Shown piece by piece: positions 54,320 to 64,000 of a stretch of 64,000 bases of DNA (position 1 is its first letter; every line of letters starts with the position of its first letter). The position numbers and the translations under genes are program-made. The notes under the pieces were generated by a model. That model saw only the letters and a program-made list of their open reading frames with translations. It was not told the DNA's origin and did not search any database. Origin of the DNA: Echiichthys vipera (lineage: Eukaryota; Chordata; Actinopteri; Perciformes; Trachinidae); NCBI GenBank assembly GCA_963691815.1, contig OY829645.1, positions 2,790,001 to 2,854,000 of the forward strand. Reading direction: 5' to 3'.

Positions 54320-55160
54320 TAGTCTGCTGCTGCCATGGATGTATGCTGCATGGAATGAGCGGGAAACCTCTTTACTCGGTGACCACTAGCCTGCCTGATG
54401 TTGACAACGTAACTTCCATGAACCTACAAACTATGTGTGTCAAAATAATTTCCTTAAATATTCATATGGAATTTATAAATTGTGCCAAAATAATTTAAAA
54501 TAATTTTTTTAATGAGGGAGAACAGGTGGTGAGAGGGAAAACACAGAAAAAACCCTTGATCATACATAGTCCCTTAGTCTTGGCATAAAGTGTTTCCTTT
54601 TTGAACATGTTGAACATTTTTTGGCTTTGGTAGTGTTGTATTGGACCCATAATGTATTGTACAGGTGTTTTTGTTACCCACTGGTGTTTATGTAAGGGTC
54701 AATGCCGCTGCTCGTTGGGGAAAGAAACCACAGAGTTACCAAACACAACGCTAATCGTTTTTAACAAAGACAAAGTGGCTGGGGATCGGTAAAGTCTCCG
54801 GTTCAGTTCAGAACAACGGAATGAAAAACTTTGAAAATTTTTCGGTGGATGTTTATTCTTCAAGATCAATGATTCGCTCATTTAGCCGTCAATCAAAAAA
54901 GGATTCCGTCTAAGACAGCTCATCCAATCATCATGCAGAAACCAAGCGTCCGAGCCGGCCCACTGCCCCATAGACCCCCAGAGACGCTGAGCGTCCGATG
55001 GGTGGGACGAAGCCCAGCATTTATCCAATGACCGTCTAGTTTCACTGCAGTGGAACAACCCGCTCTACGCTTAGCCACTGAAGTCAGTGCTAGCTGAGCG
55101 TCCCACTGTGTAAAGCGCTGTGGCGCTGTGGATGAATGAGAAGGTCACCTGTGATAAGTA
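54320..55160. other. Intergenic with one GC-richer repeat-like stretch
   Basis: AT-rich to about 54690. From 54940 to 55110 the text GACGCTGAGCGTCCGATGGG and TTATCCAATGACCGTCT looks like a common fish repeat. Nothing coding was recognised. Confidence 0.4.
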
Positions 55161-55639
55161 CATACATTGGGTACAGAAAGTAATCAGACCCCCTTATATT
55201 TCTCACTCTTTGTTGATTTGCAGCCATTTGCTAAAATCATTTAAGTTGATTTTTTTCCCTCATTAATGTACACACAGCACCCATTTTGACAGAAAAACAC
55301 AGAATTGAGGAAATTTTGAAAATGTATTAACAAACTAAAATATCACATGACATAAGTATTCAGACCTTTTGCTGTGACACTTATATATTTAACTCAGGTG
55401 CTCAGTGTTTTCCATACATAGACCAATGTGTGGCGCTGCCCCACACAATCAACACTGAGCGCCACAAATTGATTCAGGGTTTTTTTTTTTTTTTTACGCG
55501 CTTTTGAAATATTGTTCCGTCCCTGTCATTCTCATACACAAACAAAGAGACGTGCACCTCATTGCAGCCTGCTTGTGTGCTGACGGTCTGCAGTGTGTGT
55601 TCGCACAGTTTCGCTCAAACTTGGTGCTAAAATCTGAGC

Positions 55640-55860
55640 TAGGGATGTAACGATGCATCGATGCATCTTGAGACGATTTAATGTGCGACGATTCAAAGTG
55701 GTTAAGATGAAAAATGAATCAGATACTGCTATCTACTTTGACTTTGTTTGTAGACATTGGTGCAAAGATGGCGGCAAACGCAGCAGGTCGCTCCGTTCTG
55801 TTTTATCTGAGGTTCTAACTCAGTTTTGTCTTTTGGAAGGGAAATAAGTTGTGTATCTTC
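55640..55860 (+). repeat. hAT-like terminus with YY1-like motif
   Basis: TAGGGATGTAACGATGCATC is a hAT-type end. A short frame gives YFDFVCRHWCKDGGK, possibly a BED-like remnant. It contains AAGATGGCGGC (55765-55775). The opposite terminus was not found. Confidence 0.5.
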
Positions 55861-56279
55861 ATCCACTGTTTTTCGGTCCTGATTGAGACAGGCTGGCAGC
55901 GGTGCGCAGCAAGTTATTACGTAGATCATTTGAAGATTAGCTCAGTACACTATGGAGGCTAATCTGTGTGCATGTGCCGTCGAAATGAGATGGCAGATGA
56001 ACTCAGAGCAGACAGCTGTATTTGGTGATGGTGGAGCAGAGAGTAAATGAGCAGTTAAATTGTTAAGTTTTAGTAAATGTGTCATATTTCCTGATGCTGG
56101 TTTGTTTCAGCTCCTCTGCTAACAGAATGGTATTCAGCATGTGTACGGATATATGAATAACCTGAGTTCTCTGTGCTCATGTAAACACCATATCCTGAAT
56201 ATGATCATAAGCCTCATAAACAGGATATTCTTGTCCATGTAAACACACTCATTTGTGAATGTGCAGAGATCTCAGCTTC

Positions 56280-56990
56280 TGAAAATATAGATTTGCTGAT
56301 ATTTTTAAAAAAACTGTTAATCCCTAACTAATGTAGGAACACAGGCCAAGCCTTAGTTTCTCTGTTTGTAATTACATTATTACTTTTGTTATTTAAAAAA
56401 ATATATATATTCAGTTTAACTTTTAGAAAGAAAAGGAAATGTGCACTGTTTTGCAGTTAATACCCCAGAAATAATTATTTCATTTGAAAAATAGAACTGT
56501 TAAATAATGGGCTTCTAGTCCAGCTGCAGTATTATTGTTATTATTGTGATTTTGTCAGGCACCTGGCCTGATTAAAGATTTTCCAAAACAAATATGATAA
56601 TTAAGCAAAAGAAAAGGTCTGTCATTTCCGTTGTGGTGCCAAAAAGATATTCCAGTCAAATAAAAAGGTCTTTCTGCAGATCAAAGGGACTGGTTGGCTC
56701 TAATCTGTACCACATAAATATATACAAGTATAGCCTAATAGATGTCTTCATCACATAAATGTCAGCCCCATCACACCATAAACTTTAAATGTGATTGTGA
56801 TTATACAGTTCCAAGAAACATTTAAGTTTAAAAAGACATATCTTTGCTATACCCACAGACATATAGTTATGTATATTTGCATGTTATGATCCAGATAAAA
56901 GCAGTTCACATATCTGTTGTCAGAGTCTGCACAGGGGAGAGGTCAGGGCCCCTGCCGCTCAAAAGGTCCTGCACCACACATTGCTACCTG
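56280..56990. other. AT-rich interior of the decayed Tc1, nothing recognised
   Basis: No open frame or family text seen. Confidence 0.4.
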
Positions 56991-57199
56991 GTCTGTGGGA
57001 CACACTTGGTGCTGTTTTTTCTGATCATTCTTGACACAGATCCAAACCTTTATTGGAGTCCAGCTGTGTTTAATTCAATTGATTGGACTTGATTTGCACA
57101 CACCTGTCTATATACGACCTTACATCTCACAGTGCATGTCAGAGCAAACGAGAGTCATGAGGTTGAAGAAACTGCCGGAAGAGCTCAAAGATACGTCAG

Positions 57200-57390
57200 C
57201 CAGATGGATGTATCTCTCTCCTGCAATGTCACATACATGCTCTTTTTTAGTAAAAAGGAAATGAGGCCGAGTTAAAGTCTGGCAAGATGGCGGCTCCAAG
57301 AGGCGAATATGATTGGACCAAGTTGAACGTTTGGACCTCGACCGAGAGTCTACATCCTTTTTTTTTATAAAGTCTATGTCTCTGACATAC
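57200..57390 (-). repeat. Fish repeat with YY1-like motif, copy 1
   Basis: On the minus strand: CATAGACTTTATAAAAAAAA, CTTGGAGCCGCCATCTTGCC and GCATGTATGTGACATTGCAG. The same order of texts recurs at 59668-59870 on the plus strand. AAGATGGCGGC lies at 57284-57294. Confidence 0.7.
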
Positions 57391-57830
57391 ACTGTGAGCT
57401 GTAAGGTCTTATATCGACATGTGTGTGCCTTTCCTAATCAAGTCCAATCTTTTTAATTAAACACAGCTGGACTTCAATAAAGGTATAGATCCCTGACAAG
57501 GATGATCAGAAAAAGTGGACAGCACCTGAGTGTCACAGCAAAGGGTCTGAATACTTATAGCCATGTGCTACTTCAGCTTTTGTTTTTTAATAAAATGCAA
57601 AAATGTCTACAATTCTGTGTTTTTCTGTCAAAATGGGGATGCTGTGTGTACATTAATGAGGGAAAAAAATCAACTTAAATGTGTTTAGCAACTGGCTGCA
57701 AATCAACAAAGAGTGAGAAATTTAAGGGAGTCTGAATACTTTCCGTACCCACGGTAGGCTACACAGTGAATGTGACAAGATGGAGGGCTCTGAAAGAACA
57801 GGCTCACCTCAGTTACATCTCACTGCCAAC

Positions 57831-58479
57831 ATGGCGTTAAATTTGTGCCACATTGGTGTAGGCGCAATGTGAGATTTTGAGCACAGAAAAATATATTTTG
57901 CAAGCACATAAATTATATTTTGAAGAGAAATTATACATAAGCAATTATTAATTATTTATTAATTATATAAATTAATTAATTATTTTTACATGAATAAGCA
58001 AGCACTGGCAACATACAAGATAGTTTGCAAGCTATCTAACGTTCAATGAGACTTTAATAAAAGTGTCATAAAATATGACATAACAGCAATACATACTACT
58101 TACATGTGGCTTTGGTAGGACATTTTGGTGGTGTTGTTCGAACGACATCGTCCAGTTATGCAAGTCAGGACAGCTAGACAGGAGAGAGAGGGGAGTTAAA
58201 CTAACACCACACCACAGCCGATGTCTCAAGATACATACATAACGTTAATCCAAACGAGACAAAACAGCACTGTAATACACGGAAGGGAGAGATTGTTTTT
58301 TTTGTTCATGTTAAAATTAATAAAAGCAAACATGCTAATACAGTTATTGAACACAGAATATATTTTTGTTTGCTCAAATGAAATTATGTTTTGCTTGCGT
58401 ATAACTTCTCTTCAAAACATAATTTGTGCTCAAAATCTCACATAACGCCTTCATGAATGTGCCACAAATTTAACGCCAT
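57831..58479. mobile_element. MITE with long inverted ends
   Basis: The left end ATGGCGTTAAATTTGTGCCA and right end ...GCCACAAATTTAACGCCAT are inverted copies. Pairing extends to TGTGAGATTTTGAGCACA and beyond (more than 80 bp). The centre is AT-rich. No coding sequence; the target duplication is unclear. Confidence 0.8.
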
Positions 58480-59640
58480 AAAGAGGCCGCTAGAAACAAG
58501 ATATCTCAGTGAGAGTTTAATTTGTCCGTACACATTATATCCGTGTGAGATTTCCATCGGCAATAAAGACTACAACTACCATGATCCTGCATGCACTACT
58601 TCATGACGCCGACATGTTTTGATTGAGGGACCCCTTGCAGCGATTTCCACCATGCAGCGGGACATAATTAGGCCTTTTCCATTAGTACTTTTTTGCTGCC
58701 AACCACTCTTCTCCTCAAAGAAAGTTATGTTGAGACTCAACTCATGTCTATGCAGCAGGACAGCAGAGAGAAAGACATTTTTAAAAGTCTCTGTGTTCAG
58801 CTCTTACCACATTTGCAGCTTCTAACTGAAATTCTATGGTCTGATGTTTAGTTTCTCTCCTGTTTGTATTTTCCGATATCTCTTTTATTTTACTATCATG
58901 TTCCTGTTGAGCTATATTGGAATCATGTTAAGTTACTGCTGATGAAAATCCCAACATTTCCTTTTATTGTAAAGAAATTAAAGGAAATTAAATGTTTATC
59001 CATCGTTTTGTTACAGCTCTCTGACCGAAATAAATAAATAGCAACAGCAGACATTGCGATGTAAGAACAGGAAAGTCTGTAGTGATAGCCTATATGTTTG
59101 GGAATTTAGGTAGGCCTACATCTTGTAAAAATGAAAATATAAAACAATAAATACAAAGAAGGCCAAAATACACTCCGAAAAACCACTCAACCACTTAAGA
59201 CATACCTTCAAGTAATGGAAACACAAATTCCTGCCATGCTGGGCTGACGGGTCAAACTGAACCTAGCCAGCCCATTTGTATGGAAAGGCCAAAATTGCTT
59301 ATTGGGCCCAAGTAAGGGAAGGGACTGTTAGTGGCATGCAAGGCCCTAACATGTGAACATCGACTTAGCAGTATGATTATAACCCGACTATAACAGACGT
59401 TACAGCAAAAAAAGTCTAGATTCAATAAACCAACTTGTGTACATTAACAGAAGTTAAACAGTTATAAGCTCTGCTAATGCTGCTAAGTGAAACCACAAAA
59501 GCGTCAGCCACAAAAAAAACTAAAATTGACTTAGGGTTAAATATAGACAAGGAGCAGAACACCGCCATCTAGTTTCTCATCATAGTTGCAACAACAAAAT
59601 ATAATTCCAACAGTTGGGTGTTGTACCTTTGTACCTACAG
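58480..59640. other. Intergenic, no gene recognised
   Basis: Contains a ZNF143-like ACTACAACTACCATGATCC text at 58569-58587 and ACACCGCCATCTAG near 59560. Otherwise AT-rich, without coding signals. Confidence 0.45.
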
Positions 59641-59667
59641 GAGGCCGGAGTCTGTTTGAGCCTGTTT

Positions 59668-59870
59668 GAACCATAGACTGTAAAAAAAATAAAAAAAATA
59701 GGACGTAGCATACCCGTTGGGGCCCGTTCTCAACTTGATCCAACCATCCTCGCCTATGGGAGTAGCCATCTTGTCAGACTTGGACTCCGCCTCATTTCCT
59801 CTTACGAATAAAGGGCATGTATGTGGCGTTGGGGGGAGGGAGATACGCCCATCTGGTTGACGTATACCTC
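59668..59870 (+). repeat. Fish repeat with YY1-like region, copy 2
   Basis: CATAGACTGTAAAAAAAATA, TAGCCATCTTGTCAGACTTG and GGGCATGTATGTGGCG match copy 1 in order. The YY1-like core is mutated here (AAGATGGCTAC). Confidence 0.7.
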
Positions 59871-60294
59871 CGAGGTGAAGTGAGGGCCAGGGGCTAGCTG
59901 TCACTCGTGAGCACGCCCCTAATTATTCATAAACTTTAACCTCCAATAAAGTTAAAATGAGCGTGGTACAGAAGAATTCATCCCCCTCAGTGTTGCTGTG
60001 GAGATACGACCTAAACATACAGACTAGTGTGTTTTTGTTTCAGGCCTTAAATAGGTTTAATTACAGGTTTAATTTAATGGGGGTCAATGAGAAACTGCTC
60101 TATTGTACGAACTACTCCTTTGGCACTTCCTTATTGGATCAACCAGGAAGTCGCTGTGGTGGGGGCTTGATATTAACCCATCCCCTCCGGCAAATCGCAC
60201 CATAAAAACAAGTATTGCAGAGGGCTTTGACTGACAATTACCGTTAGCCGTGCGTGTTAGCCGTTACAGCTAAGTAAAGATGAAAGCTATCTCA

Positions 60295-60865
60295 GAGCCT
60301 ACTCACACTGTCCTCCCGGACCGCGACCCGGACTTTAGGGTACTTGTCCCCCCCCCCCCCCCGCGACCCAGCCCCCTTTGTACTCACACTGCCAGGGCCG
60401 GCCAATGCTTCTTGCTGTCCATACGCCATCACGCTGTAACACGTCACACGCATTGATCGCGTGTGTGTGGCTTTGTTTACAAATCTTTCCATAGACCTCT
60501 GAGTTTTTATGCGTCTTGTCGACTGTTTTTGAATATTTTCATCCGACCAAATCTGCAGTAGACACTCCACCTCCGCATCACACCAACATGAACCTTTCAC
60601 CGCCATTGTTGTTGTTGTTAAATGTCCGCGCATGGTCCGTCCTTCTATTTACATGTCCGAACAGGCAGACATAACACTACTGCCGTAGGGCTCGTGCTCG
60701 TGCTCGTGCTCGTACACGTGCGCACGCTCGTGCTCGTGCTCGCCGTGGACGGCCCGCTGGCCGCAGTTGTGCGCGGAGCGGGTGCACTCACACTGCTTAA
60801 AGGTACTAGGCTTTAGCTGAAAAAACGGTTTTGGCCGCGGCCAAAAGGACAGTGTGAGTAGGCTC
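60295..60865 (-). mobile_element. Harbinger-type MITE, copy 2 (inverted)
   Basis: The ends GAGCCTACTCACACTGTCC and GGACAGTGTGAGTAGGCTC are inverted. The flanks TCA and TTA are a probable decayed TTA/TAA duplication. It has a poly(C) run at about 60349-60362 and a GCTCGTGCTCGTG tandem repeat near 60690-60740. Its sequence is closely similar to 38256-38860 in opposite orientation. Confidence 0.85.
60310..60633 (-). pseudogene. SANT/trihelix-like fragment in MITE copy 2
   Basis: WCDAEVECLLQIWSDENIQK is followed by SMERFVNKATHTRSM and MAYGQQEALAGPG. The start resembles Harbinger Myb/SANT-like domains. It differs from copy 1 at only a few residues, and both copies keep an open frame. Confidence 0.5.
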
Positions 60866-61320
60866 TTAGTGATCAAGGAGAAATGCAGCCATTTGGGCAT
60901 GTGTTTTAATGGCATTGAACTCCTTTATCTCAGTCTATGGATGCTGAATGCTTGGACCATATTGACTCTGGGTTTTTGCCCGTCTCCGGTTGATCAGCTT
61001 CTGGGACAAATAACGCCCCCTTCGCTGTGGCTCTGAATCAGCTGCAGGATTGGCAAACTCCATTTCACCCAGTGCCAGCCTACAGTAGCTGCACCCAACA
61101 ACAGACAACCATGGCAACCCGCAATGCCCAACGCTATTGGCTGGTACAATGAACGTGACAGAAAGTAATTGTTTAACTCGTCAAAACATTTTTTAAATAT
61201 TTATTCAGGCTAAATATATTTTTTTATGGAAAAGTAACACTTCATTCTGTACCCCTCAATTCTGCGGTGTATTATTTAAAAAAAAAAAAAAGAATATATA
61301 TATATATATAATCTTTTAAT
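60866..61320. other. Intergenic, no gene recognised
   Basis: An A run and (TA)n at 61277-61310 precede the LINE. Confidence 0.5.
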
Positions 61321-61375
61321 AAAGAGTGGCCGGGTTTGCCACGGAGCCCGGCCGGGCACAGCCCGAAAAAGTGAC

Positions 61376-62494
61376 GTGGCACCTCCCTCCTCTCCATCCT
61401 GTGGGCCCACCACTCGCAGGAGGAACCACTTGGGTCGGGTGCGCTGCTGCACGGTTGGCAGTGAAGGTGAGGGGCCTCGACGGACCAGACACGGGCAGCA
61501 GAAGCTGGCTCTTGGGACGTGGAATGTCACCTCTCTGTCGGGGAAGGAGCCGGAGCTTGTGCGGAAGGTGGAGCGCTACCAGTTAGATCTGGTGGGGCTT
61601 ACCTCCACACACAGTCTCGGTTCTGGAACCGTTCTCCTGGATAGGGGTTGGACACTATTCTTCTCTGGAGTTGCCCAGGGTGTGAGGCGCCGGGCGGGTG
61701 TGGGGATACTCACAAACCCCCGGCTGAGCGCCGCGGTGTTGGAGTTCACCCCGGTGGACGAGAGGGTCGCCTCCTTACGCCTGCGGGTGGTAGGGGGGGC
61801 AACTCTGACCGTTGTTTGTGCATATGCACCAAACAGCAGTTCAGAGTATTCGGCCTTCTTGGAGACCCTGAATGGAGTCCTGCATGGGGCTCCAGTAGGG
61901 GACTCCATAGTTCTGCTGGGAGACTTCAACGCCCACATGGGCAATGATGGAGACACCTGGAGAGGCGTGATTGGGAGGAACGGCCTCCCTGATCTAAATC
62001 CGAGTGGTCGTCAGTTATTAGACTTCTGTGCTAGTCACGGATTATCTATAACTAACACCATGTTCGAACATAAGGATGCTCATACGTGTACGTGGTACCA
62101 GAGCACCCTAGGCCAAAGGTCGATGATCGATTTTGTGATCGTGTCATTTGATCTGAGGCTGCATTTTTTGGACACTCGGGTGAAGAGAGGGGCAGAGCTG
62201 TCAACTGATCACCATCTGGTGATGAGTTGGATCAGAGGATGGGGGAAGATTCTGGATAGACCAGGTAAACCCAAACGAGTAGTGCGGGTGAAGTGGGAAC
62301 GTCTGGAGGAGGCCCCTGTCCGAGAGATCTTCAACTCACACCTCCGGCGGAGCTTTTCTGGCATCCCTGTGGAGGTTGGGGGCATTGAACCGGAGTGGGC
62401 AATGTTCAAAGCTTCCATTGCTGAAGCTGCAGCGGTGAGCTGTGGCCTCAAGGTCTTAGGTGCCTCAATGGGCGGTAACCCTCGAACACCGTGA
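61376..62494 (+). pseudogene. LINE ORF2, endonuclease part up to an in-frame stop
   Basis: The endonuclease has TWNVTSLSGKEPELVRKVER, VGLTSTHSLGSGTVLLDRGW, VLLGDFNAHMGNDGDTW and STDHHLVMSWIRG, the catalytic Asp/Asn and His blocks. The frame ends GGNPRTP followed by TGA at 62492-62494, where the family has a tryptophan codon. The frame is open upstream of 61376 (a GTG there is not necessarily the start). The same frame resumes at 62495. Confidence 0.85.
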
Positions 62495-64000
62495 TGGACA
62501 CCGGTGGTCAGGGAAGCTGTCCGACTGAAGAAGGAGGCCTTCCGGGATATGCTATCCCAGAAGACTCCGGAGGCAGTTGCAAGGTACCGACAGGCCAGAA
62601 GGGCTGCAGCCTCTGCTGTGTCGGAGGCAAAGCAGCGGGTGTGGGAGGAGTTCGGAGAAGCCATGGAGAAGGACTTTCGGGCGGCACCAAGGTGCTTCTG
62701 GAAAACCATTCGACATCTCAGGAGGGGGAAACGGGGAACCGTCCAAGCTGTTTACAGTAAAGACGGGACGCTGGTGACCTCAGCCGATGAGGTAATCGGG
62801 CGGTGGAAGGAGCACTTTGAGGAACTCCTTAATCCGACTAACACCCCCTCTTTTGTAGAGGCAGAGCTGGAGGCTGATGGGGAATCATTGTCAATATCCC
62901 TGGCGGAAGTCACTGAGGTAGTCAAACAACTCCACAGTGGCAAAGCCCCAGGGGTTGATGATATTCGTCCAGAAATGCTGAAAACTTTGGGTTGGGAGGG
63001 GCTGTCTTGGTTGACACGCCTCTTCAACATTGCGTGGAAGTCTGGGACAGTGCCAAGGGAGTGGCAGACTGGGGTGGTGGTTCCTCTTTTTAAAAAGGGG
63101 GACCAGAGGGTGTGTGCCAATTACAGGGGTATCACACTACTCAGCCTCCCTGGTAAAGTCTACTCCAAGGTGCTGGCAAGGAGGGTTCGTCCTATAGTCG
63201 AACCTCAGATTGAAGAGGAACAATGTGGATTCCGTCCTGGACGTGGAACAACGGACCAGCTCTTCATTCTCGCAAGGATCCTGGAGGGAGCCTGGGAGTA
63301 TGCTCATCCAGTCTACATGTGTTTTGTGGATCTGGAGAAGGCATATGACCGGGTTCCTAGGGAGATACTGTGGGAGGTGCTGCGGGAGTATGGGGTGAGG
63401 GGGTCACTTCTGTGGTCCAACCAATCTCTGTACACCCGAAGTGAGAGCTGTGTCCGGATCCTCTGGAGTAAGTCGGATTCGTTTCTGGTGGCGGTTGGCC
63501 TCCGCCAGGGGTGCGCTTTGTCACCAATCCTGTTCGTGATTTTCATGGACAGGATTTCAAGGCGTAGTCGTGGTGGGGAGGGGTTGCAGTTCGGTGGGCT
63601 GAGGATCTCGTCTCTGCTTTTCGCAGATGATGTGGTCCTGATGGCATCGTCGGTCAGTGACCTTCAGCACTCACTGGATCGGTTCGCAGCCGAGTGTGAA
63701 ACGGCTGGGATGAGGATCAGCATTTCTAAATCTGAGGCCATGGCTCTTAGCAGGAAACCGGTGGATTGCTTACTCCAGGTAGGGAATGAGTCCTTACCCC
63801 AAGTGAAGGAGTTCAAGTACCTCGGGATCATGTTCACGAGTGAGGGGACGATGGAGCGTGAGTTTGGCCGGAGAATCGGAGCAGCGGGGCCGGTGTTGCA
63901 GTCGCTCTACCGCACCGTTGTGACGAAAAGAGAGCTGAGCCGGAAGGCAAAGCTCTCGATCTACCGGTCAATCTTCGTTCCTACCCTCAGCTATGGTCAT
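62495..64000 (+). pseudogene. LINE ORF2, reverse transcriptase part, open to the window edge
   Basis: 502 codons without a stop, in the same frame as the endonuclease part. Blocks in order: GKAPGVDDIRPEMLKTLGWE, WQTGVVVPLFKKGDQRVCAN, QCGFRPGRGTTDQLFILARI, CFVDLEKAYDRVPREILWEV, VGLRQGCALSPILFVIFMDR, SSLLFADDVVLMASS and EFKYLGIMFTSEGTMEREFG. Both catalytic regions (VDLEKAYD and FADD) are present. No frameshift was detected. Confidence 0.88.

Larger units (their letters stand above)
55165..57754. mobile_element. Tc1-type element, decayed and invaded
   Basis: The ends ...GGGTACAGAAAGTAATCAGA and TCTGAATACTTTCCGTACCC are inverted, and TA flanks both sides (55163-55164 and 57755-57756). Typical Tc1 interior text remains near both ends (TTAATTCAATTGATTGGACT, GTGTCACAGCAAAGGGTCTG). 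The transposase is almost gone. A hAT-like terminus (55640) and the repeat at 57200-57390 are inserted. Confidence 0.8.
61322..64000 (+). mobile_element. Nearly intact LINE running off the right edge
   Basis: Starts near 61322 (GAGTGGCCGGGTTTGCCACG). It contains a complete apurinic-type endonuclease and a reverse transcriptase with the catalytic FADD, all in one frame with a single stop codon. The type is one of the RTE-like fish LINEs; the clade is not certain. No other element in the window is so well preserved, apart from the Tc1 copy. Confidence 0.88.

Overview
The window looks like teleost fish nuclear DNA. Two genes have vertebrate intron/exon structure: the 3' end of a fam217-family gene (exons at 464-531 and 612-1839) and pdrg1 (four coding exons, 45256-46714). 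Almost everything else is transposon sequence of families typical of ray-finned fish: Tc1, hAT, PIF/Harbinger, chromodomain Ty3/gypsy, a small retrovirus-like LTR element, and Tx1-, L2-, I- and RTE-like LINEs. There are also many TTA, GAA and GT microsatellites. I see no tRNA, rRNA or CRISPR array. The human orthologues of both host genes lie on chromosome 20, so they may be old neighbours now separated by about 43 kb of transposons.

Layout. 1-2235: last exons and 3'UTR of the fam217-like gene. 2767-6262: a Helitron-like repeat with repeated CTCF-like boxes, split by a Harbinger copy (3580-5057). 6320-14650: a decayed Tx1-like LINE on the minus strand, split by a young LTR element without recognisable genes (7427-11897). 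14660-25560: LINE fragments, an exact 150-bp tandem duplication, a solo 3' LTR and a Harbinger transposase relic. 26101-27190: a hAT element with an exact 8-bp target duplication. 28720-34140: hAT transposase pieces split by a gypsy element (29495-33945). 34465-40630: a second gypsy element on the minus strand, itself split by an L2-type LINE and a small Harbinger-type element. 40640-44766: three LINE fragments on the plus strand. 44930-47275: pdrg1 behind a long purine microsatellite, with a foldback repeat after its last visible exon. 47765-52100: a second Helitron-like repeat, probably split by a LINE and a Harbinger transposase. 52199-57754: two Tc1-type elements with hAT relics. 57831-61320: small inverted-repeat elements. 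61322-64000: an almost intact LINE running off the right edge.

The genes do not form a pathway. The structure is a record of nested insertions, with target duplications (AACC, ACTCC, CTAGATAT, CTG, TAA, ATT) that fix the order of events. The strongest leads are the pdrg1 start codon sitting at the end of 13 consecutive in-frame ATGs made by a microsatellite, the periodic CTCF-like boxes in a Helitron-like repeat, a young non-coding LTR element, and a LINE frame broken by only one stop codon. All family calls come from reading the sequence and recalled family features; no database search was run.
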